Assembly (NCBI GenBank): GCA_011109175.1
Contig: RDEW01000040.1
Span: 124,001-188,000 of the forward strand
DNA: 64,000 nucleotides
Direction: 5' to 3'
DNA from: Dicyema japonicum
Taxonomy: Eukaryota > Dicyemida > Rhombozoa > Dicyemidae
Shown here: piece by piece, positions 32,800-43,249 of the stretch
Position numbering within the stretch: position 1 is the first letter of the stretch
How the letters are laid out: every line of letters begins with the position of its first letter
The notes under the pieces: model-generated
Database searches by the model: none
Told to the model about the DNA's origin: nothing
Seen by the model: the letters and a program-made list of their open reading frames with translations, nothing else
Translations under genes and position numbers: made by a program

Positions 32800-35745
32800 G
32801 CTGCCTGACTACGTGGCTATTCCCTCTCAGGATAGCGAGCGAAATTCGCTCAATTATCAGCATCGCTCACGAGGGTCTCCTTTTCGTGCAGCGATCCGAT
32901 TCCCTAGACGACTCAAGAATTCCAGCGTCGCAGGCGCAAGGAAACCAGACGTCTCAACGGCAAGTGGAACAAACAAAAAATCCTTGGACAGGAGCGCGTA
33001 CTTTTCCCGTTTCATCTTCTCGGCCTTCTCAGCGGCAGAACAGGCTACAGAGGCACTCTGGAGTAGGTTGCAGGTAACATCTCAGACAAAAGGTTTCCGG
33101 CTTCAAAAGGGAATATTGTCATCCCATCTGGTCGTTTCCCGTCCCGCCTACAAAGGCCGACAGGTTCGAGCATGGAGGGGTGTCCGGCGGCGTCCAAAGC
33201 TCGCCTAACGACTTCGTTCAAGGCCATGTGTCTGGGAAATTTGCCTGCACTCTTCCTGCAGGAGAGATGGTGTAGGCCAAAACAGTCGATCTTGTCTCCG
33301 CATCGGCACGGATGTGGAACACATACTTTTAATCCCAGTCGAAATGAGATCTCAATACGGACGCATTCATCATCCAGGAAAGTACCCAAAACTCCATTGG
33401 GAATGGCGTTGAGCCAGGCACCGCTCTCGGAAGAGCCCCCGACAGCAAACAGGCACGGCGATGTTAGCTAGATGACACTATCAAATCTTTGAAAGAATAC
33501 CAGTATATAGCATCGTCCAAACCTCACTGAGAGAACGAGAAAGTCAAGGAAAGCTAATAAGTGTGGCTCCAGGCTCACGAGCATGGCCGGCGTCCTTGTC
33601 AATGGAGAATTCAGGTAGAGAGTGCAGAATCCTTTTGACATGGGTGTTACAGGCCACTAGCGATGATAGGTATGAAGGGAGAAGAAAGGTCCACAAGGTT
33701 CCGAATTCCAAGTCCTCCGAGTCTCACTGGAAACATGGCTTGCTTCCATGAGTAATCCTCAAACCGGACGTTGAAGATACGTTCTGTTGTCGAACGGAAA
33801 ATCTCGTGAATCTGTGCTAGTTGGTCATACAGGGTAAATTAGAGCAGTCAGAATATATGCAAGCCTTTGTACGTTGAGAGAAATAATGCTGTTTTTCAGG
33901 AGGAATAATGCTGTATGCATGTCAAGTAGACACAAGTCTCTCCAAGTAAAAGTCGTTTTTCACTTATAGCTCTTCCCATTGCATTCATGGTGATTGGGGA
34001 TCCGAGGAATATAAGTTCTTCATCGGGTGTGGAAATACTTCCAGGCAGTAAATTTCCGAAACATGACAAAGCTTTTGAATACTTTCTTCTGAAAGTCTAC
34101 AATTGTAGATTTCGCATTTAATGTAATTTAATTCCAGTCCAGCATCCAACAGTGCTGGAATTATCACTTCCAAATCTCGGAAAATAGTATTCGGGGGTCC
34201 TCCGAGGACCGCATCATCCAGATACCATAAGTTGAAAGGTGAGCACGGAAGTTTGGTGATTTTCTCTATTACAAGACAAAACAATAGGGGTCCAAGGATC
34301 TCCTGTTGCACTCCAGAATACGAATGGATTAGGTAGTCTCCAAAAAGTAAGGATGAAGGTAGGCTGTATGACTGATTCACAAATTCGAAAATATTAGGCA
34401 TCTTCAACACACGCCTCCAGGACATTGTCCTTCCTTAGACTATTGAAGGCGTTCTTGATCCAGTTTGATTAGGACATGTCCCCGGGAATCTTCTATACTG
34501 TGGTTTATGAATGTCCTCACTGAATGGACAGCGGCTCGCATCCCAAGCAAATACCGACGTCTACTTGAGGAGGGTTCAAGAATTTTATGACGAGTGAATA
34601 GAATGTCTAGAGCGATTTTAGCAGCTAGTTTTCTGAAGATAAACCTGACCGCAACTGGTCTTACTCCGCCTCCCTTCTTATCAAAGGCTATCATATTGCG
34701 GAGAACAGGACATGGCGGATAACTTCGGGAAGAACTCCAGACATGATCCGATTCATGAGTGAAGTAATTGAATTCGTAAGACGAAGTCCCTGGTCTCCTA
34801 CGGACAAAAGGTTAGATCCTTCAGATAGCCAGGTCTCATTCCGTCGAGGCCGCCACTGCTACTAGGGGCAAAATTCCGTATTGCGAGAGAACTTCATCGT
34901 TTGATGCAATCAGGGGAGTCACTCCGGATGGGGGAGCGACTTGTTGTAGATTTTGGGGCGGCTGTGGATGCTTGTTCAGTAAAATATTGTAGGCGTCTGG
35001 AGTCGGTTTTCGTGGTTCACTCGAGGAAAGTGCCCTGATGGCTGCGCAGGTGCCACCTTCGATTAACTTCTACCGGACAGTTCTCTTGAGACGGAGCACT
35101 TCGACTTCCTCGTTATGATTACGTGTCTCCCTCGTACGGTTAAATGCCATGGGACATTTGGGGATGTGGATACCTCCAAAAAAGAACGAATGTTGGTCCT
35201 CATGGTGGTAGCGAGAGACTCCTTTCCGTGACCTCTCGATCAAGTCCCAGTGCGGAAGGCACAAAACTGAATAAGCGCATCCAATCATGTACTGCGTTAG
35301 TCCGGAGGGCATCTTCGATCGTTTTGGAAAGGGCCTCCGCATCAACAGGTCGTACGGCCTTGAGAATCTTCACAGGGATAGTCCGTGAAGAACGTAATTC
35401 AGAGATGAGACGTAGGAACGTTTCAGGGTCCGTGGTTGATGGGTAATTAACGAGAGAGTTAATATTGGCACGGGGAACCTCCCTGCATAGGCCGAGGCAT
35501 GACTGGCAGTGCCAAACTCCAAGCACGCTCGCTGCGGCCTGGGATAGCTCGATACACCCGAGGTTGAAAGAAATCTCCACAAGCAGAGCAGGAGATCCCA
35601 CGCCTCCGAGTTCTGACAAGCCGACAGAACGAACACATCTCACTTGACTTGGCTGGTACCTTTTTCTTCGAAGTGGGAACATTCTTTTCAGGTGTTTTTC
35701 TCACAGCAGGCACAATCACAACAACGTCCGTCCACAACAACACGT
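32800..35745 (-). mobile_element. R2-like non-LTR retrotransposon with PHD finger, long copy
   Basis: The reverse strand gives most of one element. Near 35640-35510 there is a PHD-type zinc finger (MCSFCRLVRT, ISCSACGDFF, then in the next frame NLGCIELSQAAAS, WHCQSCLGLC). The polymerase then runs PSSSGGLDGMRPGYL, DKKGGGVRPVAVRFIFRKLA, HVLIKLD, SSLLFGDYLIHSYSGVQQ, LGPLLFCLVIEKI, FNLWYLDDAVLGGPPNTIF (the Y-L-D-D catalytic motif is intact) and GLELNYIKCEI. The C-terminal part has GTFLDDECVR, CRCGDK...GLHHLSCRKSAG (zinc knuckle) and [16 protein letters not shown], a restriction-like endonuclease motif. Stops and frame changes are scattered. This layout defines the family of the truncated copy at 14373-17627. 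Confidence 0.8.
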
Positions 35746-35857
35746 ATATATAATAATCCTTATAACTTGCTATTGGATCGTGATAGCAAAAAGAAGTGAC
35801 TTTCAGAAGAGGGATGGTTGACGGGATCTGCTTACTATCTTACAACAATTTTCAATA

Positions 35858-36132
35858 ACCGTATTTGCCAGTGTATTAAGTCGTCCTTTTTCGATCAAAA
35901 ATCGACCTAAAAAAATTAAACAAAAATGAATGGAACGAGCTTTTTGGAAATAGTGACGATGAAGACGAATTTTGAACTCTATGTAAGCACTTTATAATTC
36001 TAATTTATTGTTCCTTAACTAAAAAAATCACTTTCTAAGAGTGTTCATTGTTGTTAATCTCTCTCGACACGTAATATCACAGAGTTACAAGGTAAATAAT
36101 AGGGGGTCGACTTATACACCGGCAAATATGGT
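35858..36132. mobile_element. MITE-like element with terminal inverted repeats
   Basis: The ends are ACCGTATTTGCCAGTGTAT (left) and, reversed, ACCATATTTGCCGGTGTAT (right), each continuing into AAGTCG. AATA lies on both sides (35854-35857 and 36133-36136) and may be a target-site duplication, though it is short and AT-rich. The 275-bp interior encodes only a short acidic stub (LFGNSDDEDEF), perhaps the last codons of a lost transposase. Confidence 0.65.
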
Positions 36133-36997
36133 AATAATAAGCACGTGTGGGTCTATTTGTTTCTAAGAATCAAAAAATATCACTAACTAATAAAAATATT
36201 ATATCACTGAGCGCCTCCTGAACCATGTGGACCACATGAACCCAAGTTAATAAAGTAAGAAAGAGGAGAATTTAAGTCAAGTGCTATATCCCACCGATCA
36301 AACATATACAATGGTGAGTAGAACCCACGGACCATTGATATAAGTATTTATTTAATAACTACGGATATACCAAAAAGAGGTTAAGAGTTAATTAACGTCT
36401 ACTCAAGGTATATCCAACTCCCACGATAAAAGTAAAAAAGTCTTTTCACTGTATCACCTCCAGAATATTCGCAGTTGTGGGAACCCATTTGTAGAAAATG
36501 AAAGATAGCGATCCTTTTTAAATTTACGGTATTTATTTATTAACCTCGAGATTATCGAGAAAGATAAAGTAATGTCAACTAGATAGGTGATCCAAGTTCC
36601 CGCAGCCAAGCGTGCCATCCTAAGTCTGTGGGTATCCATTGTTCCCACTGTTGAACGGAAATGCCTTCTTTAATCCTTGCAGAGGAAGCCGATTGGGGAA
36701 GGAAATTTCTTAGCCAACCGATTTTCTTTTGCGTGGAACAGTGAGAGAATTATGGTTAACGTGGTGTCTTCTGGCCCACCCAAGAAGGTGTCACCTATTC
36801 CGGAAAAGAACGAAAGAGCCAATAACTTCTCCCCACCTCTTGGGGGTTCCCGTAAGAGCCGGTATGACACTAAAATCACTGATTTTGTTAGGTTTCTTAT
36901 CAAAAGTTATTTATTTTTAACCACATATTTTATTGTAATAAACAGAAAAATTATTTATTAGATCAAAAAAATATACATTTTAAAAATGAATACCAAT
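36133..36997. other. Unassigned stretch downstream of EXOSC1
   Basis: AT-rich. The block CTTCCCCAATCGG with TTCCTCTG (near 36690 on the reverse strand) also occurs at 11366-11390 (forward), so a dispersed repeat is likely. No gene was recognised. Confidence 0.3.
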
Positions 36998-37687
36998 TTA
37001 GTTCATAAACCAACGCTCAACAACAGTACCATCCACCATGGCAACTTTTCTGTATTGTCTCTCCAAAGTGACAGGACATTGCATCTCACACCAACTAACA
37101 GGAATCATCAGTGAACATTTAGGTCCTTGGCCGCAATCACCCCCAAAATGTTCTCAGCAGTGGACAGAAGAAAGGCCATTGTCTCACCCATAGACAACTA
37201 GTAATATTACAACGAGACTACTATTTTGGCCAACACAAAATCACCAACACAAAAGCACGTGAACAAATCCACCTAAAATATTGATTCAACAAAACCTTGT
37301 CCTTCTCAGTGGCCCTAACATCTTCCCGTCTGATTAGTCCTTTCCGAACGTGGCTAACACGTTGGGCGTTTACACTGAGGATAGTACATCTGCAGGTCCT
37401 CACAGAAACGAAGGAAACTCTGGCCAGTACGACGTCATCAACTTGAGGAATTATTGATTTTTTGGTTAGTGGGGTAACTGATATTAATTTCTTTAATATT
37501 ATTATGAGCAAACGTCTTCCCCCTTAGAAGTAAGATTTACTTTGCCAAATAATGAAGAATGTACTGAATCGTTGAATTCATATGTCCCTGTTGAAGACTT
37601 ATGGCTTCCTTTAAACGACAGTTCATCGCCTAACAATAATAATTTTAAAAGACCAGGAAAGCACACGCTATCGGGCACGACGTTCAT
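36998..37687 (-). CDS. EXOSC1: Exosome complex component CSL4
   Basis: A cap subunit of the RNA exosome, which degrades and trims RNA in nucleus and cytoplasm. The start is the ATG at 37685-37687. Introns lie at 37630-37653 (24 nt), 37491-37513 (23 nt) and 37198-37221 (24 nt). Readable blocks are VCFPGDEL, GTYEFNDSVHSSLFG (N-terminal domain), PQVDDVVLARVSFVSVRTC (S1 domain start), the very conserved KGLIRREDVRATEKDKV, VGDFVLAKI, LSTAENILGVIAA, and the C-terminal zinc-ribbon part MIPVSWCEMQCP...RKVAMV. These follow human EXOSC1 in order. Two one-base losses interrupt the frame: after NQYFR (AGG-GTG expected) and in AKDPKCS (one C missing). Both lie in runs of the same base, so sequence error is likely. 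Confidence 0.9.
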
Positions 37688-38129
37688 ATTAATTTAAATA
37701 AATTTATTTATTTAAATTTTATTTATTTTTAAATTTTATTTATTTATTGAACCAGAAAAAACACCGTCATAGCCAGAACGAAAAAATTCAAGTGATCCCG
37801 GTCTCCCTCAGCAGAATAACACTGTTAGTCCAGGGAGGACTCCTCTGGATGGTTGTTGACTAATTGTGCTTTTTGGATGTAATTTGAGAATATATCTTGC
37901 GCCATCAGATGACGCATGCAAATATTTCAAGCTCATTGGAGCCAAAAAGAAAGAGGAGGAACAGAAGAATCAAACAAAAAACTTCAATTCAAGTAGCCAC
38001 ATAACATCACAATAATGTCATCTCACGTGGCATAGTTGCCAAGTTCTCCAAATATCGCCGCATTAGGCAATTTGGCAGTGATATAGGATACCATGTGACC
38101 ATAATCCTATACTTATCATGTTTAAAGGA
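37688..38129. other. Unassigned stretch
   Basis: The upstream side of EXOSC1. An AT-rich run (37690-37745) contains repeated TTTATTTATTT. No gene was recognised. Confidence 0.3.
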
Positions 38130-39440
38130 TTTTGTCAAGTGAAGGGAAAAATATTATTCACTGCAAAAATGTCGACTGGAGAAAGTTTGCTGATTTGGTC
38201 GACTTTCAATTATATGGTTTCCACCCGGATCTTCTAACCCTTGATAAGTCCGTAAAATTTTTCTACAAAGTAGTCCTGAAGGGCATGAGAATATATCTTA
38301 AAAGAAAATCCTTCGCAATGACTGAGAAAAGAGACACAACCAACCAAGGAAAGATATCATTTTAGAAAGCCTCCAAGCTCAATCTCAAGAATCCAGAGAA
38401 TGAATCCGAACCCTGGACGACCTGATCGCATCTAACGCCGAGAGAAAAGAGGAGAGGGAGATGAATAGACTCACCTTATCCAAACAGAAAAATTTCTCGA
38501 GAATGTAAAAACTCTCCGACTTTAACAATCCGGAATAGACTTCCTCCGGCGATAACTTGGTGGAGAAGGCCCAACTGCACAGGATCATGAAGTACTACGT
38601 TTCCGACAGCTTCATACCTCGCAAAAGTCCGAGGATACAACCTTCTCATTTATCAGACCCAAGAGAGACTCTTAGATAATCTCTTTCCCACCAGAAAAGG
38701 TAGACAAAATGATCAAAACCCAAAAATGTTCATATTCCTGTAGCCCCGACTGAATCCCCAACATCTTAACCAACATATACAACATGTCAGTCAACAAGAA
38801 CAAAATCCCTTCAATTTGGAAACTCTCTGATATAAGGCCAATCCTGAAAACGGGAAAACACATGGATTCCCTCTACACTTCTGTGAGAGTTATAGAAAAA
38901 CTCATCCTGATACCTCCACGTGGTCCCTTCGAACACGGATTTAAAGAAGGCCTCTCCACGATAACCAACCACAAGTGTTTTTCAAAATTTATCTCAGAGG
39001 GTCTTAATGCAAACCCTATCATCAAAAGTGTCTGGTAAGCGTTTGACAAGGTACCATGGAAAATTCTGTCCAGGAAGATCTTTGCCTCGGTCATTCCAAC
39101 CAAACAAGCTTTGGATGGCAAATTTCTTGAGTGGCTGGAGAGGAAGAATTATAACAAATCCCTAACAAAATTTATACCAAACGGAGTGCCACAGGGTTCT
39201 CCTCTAACCTCTTCGACACCCAATCAATACCAGGGACAACATACTAGTTCTCGCATATGGTGACGACATAATCGTCGCATTAAAAGACAACTGTGTTGAA
39301 ACAGCCTCTGGTCAACTGCAAGACTTACAAGACTCCATGAATATTTGGCTTGAGAAGAATTTACTATCGACAAGCTCAGTAAAGTCCTCCACAACTTTAT
39401 TTACCGCCAATAGAGTTGAGAAGGCTACTAAGAGAAACTG
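38130..39440 (+). mobile_element. LINE reverse transcriptase relic (2A-family type)
   Basis: The forward strand begins with NVDWRKFADLVDFQLYGF (compare NYSLANWKGFKEYVDN at 30335). The polymerase then appears in shifting frames: FEHGFKEGLSTITNH (38930-38975), PNGVPQGSPL near 39178-39207, LAYGDDIIVALKDN near 39250-39290 and IWLEKNLLSTSSVKSS (39340-39390). It is very broken. Confidence 0.65.
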
Positions 39441-39775
39441 GATTCTCCTATTGGGCATGTTTCCTCCCTAACTTAGCGGTGGTTGTTGGTTTTTAAAGAA
39501 AATAAAAAAATATTAAGTTCCTCTATTTTGAGCCAGGCAGGTCGAATTCAGATATTAGTGTGTCGAATGCTTCCTTATTTAAAACTTCGGGTTGTCTCCA
39601 GAGGCCGTCATCTCATTCACGTTAGGAGGAGAAGACATAGGCTTTCATATTAAGTGGACATTTCCTTCCAATAGAGGTAGATCGTCATCTCAATATTCCA
39701 CTAATTAACCACTTAGCGAGATTCTAAGGTGACCATAAATAAACAGAATAATTCACGAAAAAGATAATTAAATAC
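39441..39775. other. Unassigned; holds one half of a diverged direct repeat
   Basis: 39597-39735 resembles 40862-41005 (shared GCCATCTCAT-type, GGGCTTTCAT-type and TTAACCAC blocks). No protein was recognised. Confidence 0.3.
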
Positions 39776-40317
39776 CTAATCAATGCAATAAATACGCGAC
39801 ATTCCTCGAAATGTGGGGGTTTCCACGACACTTTCAGATTTATAGAGATGATAAAAATTTTTTGAATGATGAATCAAATAGACTCCAGGCCCTTTAATTC
39901 CAATGATTTTGGGATTCGTTCCAACAAATATGTTGCCATCTAATTGATCACTTTTGTAGCTGTTTAAGTCATCTTCCACCTTCACAAGTGTTGAGTTGGC
40001 GACGAAGAATTCACACTGTATCAAAATATTCTGACACGGAAACTCCGCATTTTTTGTACGCTTCAGAGTCAAGGCGATATTTCCGACTGCAGAACTTGCC
40101 AGAATTAAGCCTAAACTCCATAAAGTAACAAATAACTCAATAATATGATGACTATCACGTAAACTCTGCTTGCGATTTGTTTTCGCTGTAGAATCAAAAG
40201 ATTCTTCTTTTGTTCTCTAAGTTTCATTTTTCTGTTAAAATCCCCAGCGGATTTGATGCTGCTTGAATCAATAGAATTCTCAAAAAATGAGATGTTTATC
40301 GGTTCCATTACACTCAT
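39776..40317 (-). CDS. Unrecognised single-pass membrane protein
   Basis: From an ATG at 40315-40317 the frame gives a soluble N-terminus (ISFFENSIDSSSIKSAGDF), a basic stretch (KMKLREQKKNLLILQRKQ), then a hydrophobic helix (RVYVIVIILLSYLLL). The frame breaks there. One extra T in the T-run near 40120 would carry the helix straight into WSLGLILASSAVGNIALTLK and the outer part: NAEFPCQNILIQCEF, VEDDLNSYKSDQLDG, TNPKIIGIKGPGVYLI, MSRIYCID and a stop. This gives about 180 residues with one membrane helix, three cysteines outside it and a likely N-glycosylation site (NST). A type II topology is suggested by the basic residues before the helix. No family is recognised. Confidence 0.5.
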
Positions 40318-41474
40318 TTTTGTTAGTGCATTTATCGTTAGCTGCTATATAAAGTTGGACATAACTACAAACACCAAATTTAGACATTTTCTGTAATGAC
40401 GTAATTTTTAATATCCAATTTCAGTTATGACTCTTGATAGTATAAGAGTGTAACTCGCACCGGATTTCCTCTCATCCAGTATAAATAGATCACTATCCTC
40501 CACCCATAAAGGTACAATTTTAGTATAACCCCCAATGGTCTTAATAGGACCTCGAAGATTTTGTGGTAGTCCTTTCAACATGACAACTGAGTTAAAGGTT
40601 TTATTCCTCATTTCCTTGAATTCCAACTGGAAGGCTATATACTTTTTACCAATGATTGGGATAGCAAATTTAATATTGACATAGCTCTTGCCAATCACAG
40701 ACACTGTTAGTTATTATAATAAGCGGATATTGATTTAGTGAGAGGGAATACATATTTTTGTGTGACCAGACAACTGAGGTTTTCACGTTAGTGCCTACAT
40801 TTGTAACCAAGAGCCTTTGCGTATCGGATAATTCCTTTCCCCAGAATATGTTTTTCAATGTCTCTTGAGTCTGCCATCTCATCAATGCTCACGAGATGAA
40901 GAGAGGCAAGGGCTTTCATCTATCACAAAGCTGAGTAGACATTTCATACAACCGAGATATTCAACACCTACCGGCCAATTAACCACATGGCACTCCTAAA
41001 TGAAAAATATTGCATCAAATAACTTAACCAATACTAATGACTCTTACCATCGAAACGGAGGTCAACTGGAGAAGCCACTGAGGCGATTATGTCGCCGGAG
41101 ACCATTCGACAAATTGTTTAGAGCTTTCTTTCCTTTATAATAAAATTACATCAATTTTACAGATAATAGTTCAAACTATCGAAAGATTCCCCCGGATACA
41201 ATGAGATGGTGGTTAATGGTCAAGAACTGATTGAGTCAATTCCTATGACCACAGAAGCTAAGAGACGTGCCAAAATCACACATATGTACACATAGAACAA
41301 GAGGAAAATGAAGAAAACATCCATTCCTTGCAGTTGCCGAAATTCCTCTGGTAAGAAGGCGCATAACAGAGGGCAAGGAAGAAGTTAATTAGTCTGATCT
41401 GGAAGAGACAACAATATAGAAATATTAATGATTATTATTTTTCGAACACTACATTTAATATTAATTAATTATAT
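40318..41474 (-). other. Possible coding fragments, unassigned
   Basis: A reverse-strand open stretch at 40408-40704 reads IKFAIPIIGKKYIAFQLEF, MLKGLPQNLRGPIKTIGGY and DLFILDERKSGASYTLIL. It is protein-like but matches nothing I know, and no convincing splice joins it to the open frame at 40670-40885. 40862-41005 is one half of a direct repeat with 39597-39735. The rest, to the MNAT1 start, shows nothing. Confidence 0.3.
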
Positions 41475-42221
41475 ATGGTGCTACGTGAGTGCTTAAAATG
41501 CCAATCCAATTCTTACCGAAATAAATCGTTATTTTTGATGGTGAACAAGTGCGGGCATTTCATGTATAAATATATATTAATTGTAGTTGCTCAACCTGCG
41601 TGGATTTATTATTTGACCATGAAACTGGATTTTGTCCCATTTGTGATTTACCATTAAGAAAGGCTGACTACAAAAAACAGACTTTTGACAGTCCCTCGGT
41701 GGAACGTGACGTTATGATTCGGAAGGAAATAATGGAAGAGTACAATTTGTCCCCTAAAATAGATTTGAACTGAATGAGGACAATTTTATCAGTTACTCTG
41801 ACTACGACGACTACATTGAGCGGATCGAGACCATTGGTATTCCTTTGTGATCAACCTAGTTTACAATCTTACATACAACATCGACGAAGAGGTCACTAAA
41901 AATCTCATTTCTGAGACGAAGGTCGTCAAATCAAGACATTCCAAGAAAGTTTTGATAAAATTTACGTTTAGATCACTGAGGATAACAGAAGAGAGGTGAA
42001 TGTGAAGGAGATGGATTTTTTTGAGAGGCCGGTGGATGCTGACTTTACTGGGCTTGGAGTTTTATCGAGTGATCTGAGATTAAAGTCATCATTTGGTTTT
42101 ATTTAGATTGGCTAGTTGGAGACCTTCCAGTGATGTTCATTTGGCCGGTGGATTTCAGGATGGTTTAAGCTTACAAATGCTGATTATTGATGCCTTTGAT
42201 GGCCTAAATTTTTTTAAATAA
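41475..42221 (+). CDS. MNAT1: CDK-activating kinase assembly factor MAT1 (TFIIH subunit)
   Basis: MAT1 holds CDK7-cyclin H together and anchors it to TFIIH. The ATG at 41475 begins a C3HC4 RING finger: CLKC, SYRNKSLFLMVNKCGHF, then a 23-nt intron (41564-41586) in the Ile codon, then CSTCVDLLFDHETGFCPIC and LRKADYKKQTFDSPSVERDV. This matches human MAT1. One A appears to be missing before FELNEDNFISYSDYDDYIER. Introns at 41837-41859 (23 nt), 41949-41971 (23 nt) and 42085-42106 (22 nt) lead through VYNLTYNIDEEVTKNL to a short middle part. The end reads HLAGGFQDGLSLQMLIIDAF, DGLNFFK, stop, matching the D-L-A-G-G-Y...A-L-Q-D-A-F-S-G-L-F tail of the family. The central coiled coil is far shorter than in human MAT1. 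Confidence 0.88.
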
Positions 42222-43249
42222 AGCTGTTTTGGTTTTTTTTTATAAATGATATTCCGGTGAAGCAACGGGATCGTTGGAGAAGCATGGAAGAAAAGTTTGA
42301 ATATTTATGGAAATGGGAGTCATCCTTGCCTTGAGTATTATGGAGGCTATGTAGATTCCGTGGTATCCCCGTGGTTCTGGTAGAGGAAAGGTCGGAAATT
42401 CTCAGTCTGATTGTTTACAAACTGAGAGGGAAACTTTTCGATCGATTTTTTCCATTTTAAAATATCAACTAGTCTTAGTTTGGTCTATGAATAATGGATC
42501 TTGTGCACGCCTCATAATTGAATGGTATTTGGACTTTAATTTAGTCCATATGCAATTTAATGGCACATCCCCTTGATCTACCGAGAATACTTTCCCCGTC
42601 ACTTTCAAGCCATCCTAGGAAGGTTGGTTGTATACAGTCAGCATAAAAATAGAAAAAATTTTCCGACTGAAGTGAAATCGTTACAACAAGCGATTACAAC
42701 ATTGCGGTTGCTTTTTTCCTTCTGTTCTTGATGTGATCTTCAAATGAACCCTTTGAATTCACACATTCCAAGATATTTTAAGTGATCCATAGAAACAGTA
42801 CATCATTTAATATTTGAATGTTCCACCTTTTGGAATTTCACACATCACACAATTAAATAAAAGTGGAATTAAGACAGAACATTACGGAACTTCCATTTTC
42901 TTCGATAATTGATTCCCAACAGAACAAACTAGGGTTCTCTTGCATAACGAAAACACTAAATCTATCAGCACTTTGTTGTTGAAAAAGAGTAAGTTTTCTA
43001 ATTTTTTCCTAAAAACCTCTAATTTTTCGGATTCCATAAATTCTAATAAGCATACATTTGTCCGAATTAGTTTTCACATATCCGTGTGGGATTACACTCT
43101 CCCACAAAGATTGGGTTTTCATCATTAACCATAAAATCTGTAATAATTCATGAATAGTTCGTCAATCTCTTAGAGTAATTATCACTAATTGTTATCCTCC
43201 AATAGACTTATTCAAATCAATCAACAATAATTTACATTTTCTTCAATAA
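42222..43249 (-). mobile_element. Degraded LINE fragment and unassigned DNA
   Basis: On the reverse strand near 42830-42930, EVP, a stop and CSVLIPLLFNCVMCEIPKG recalls G-V-P-Q-G-S-V-L-S-P-L-L-F-N of LINE polymerases. The rest of the stretch gives no motif. 42222-42540 has no recognised content. Confidence 0.4.

Noticed and set aside
33985-34425. A possible host gene with Y-L-D-D
   Set aside because: The wording (FGDYLIHSYSGVQQ, LGPLLFCLVI, YLDDAVLGG) is a retrotransposon polymerase, not telomerase or another host enzyme.
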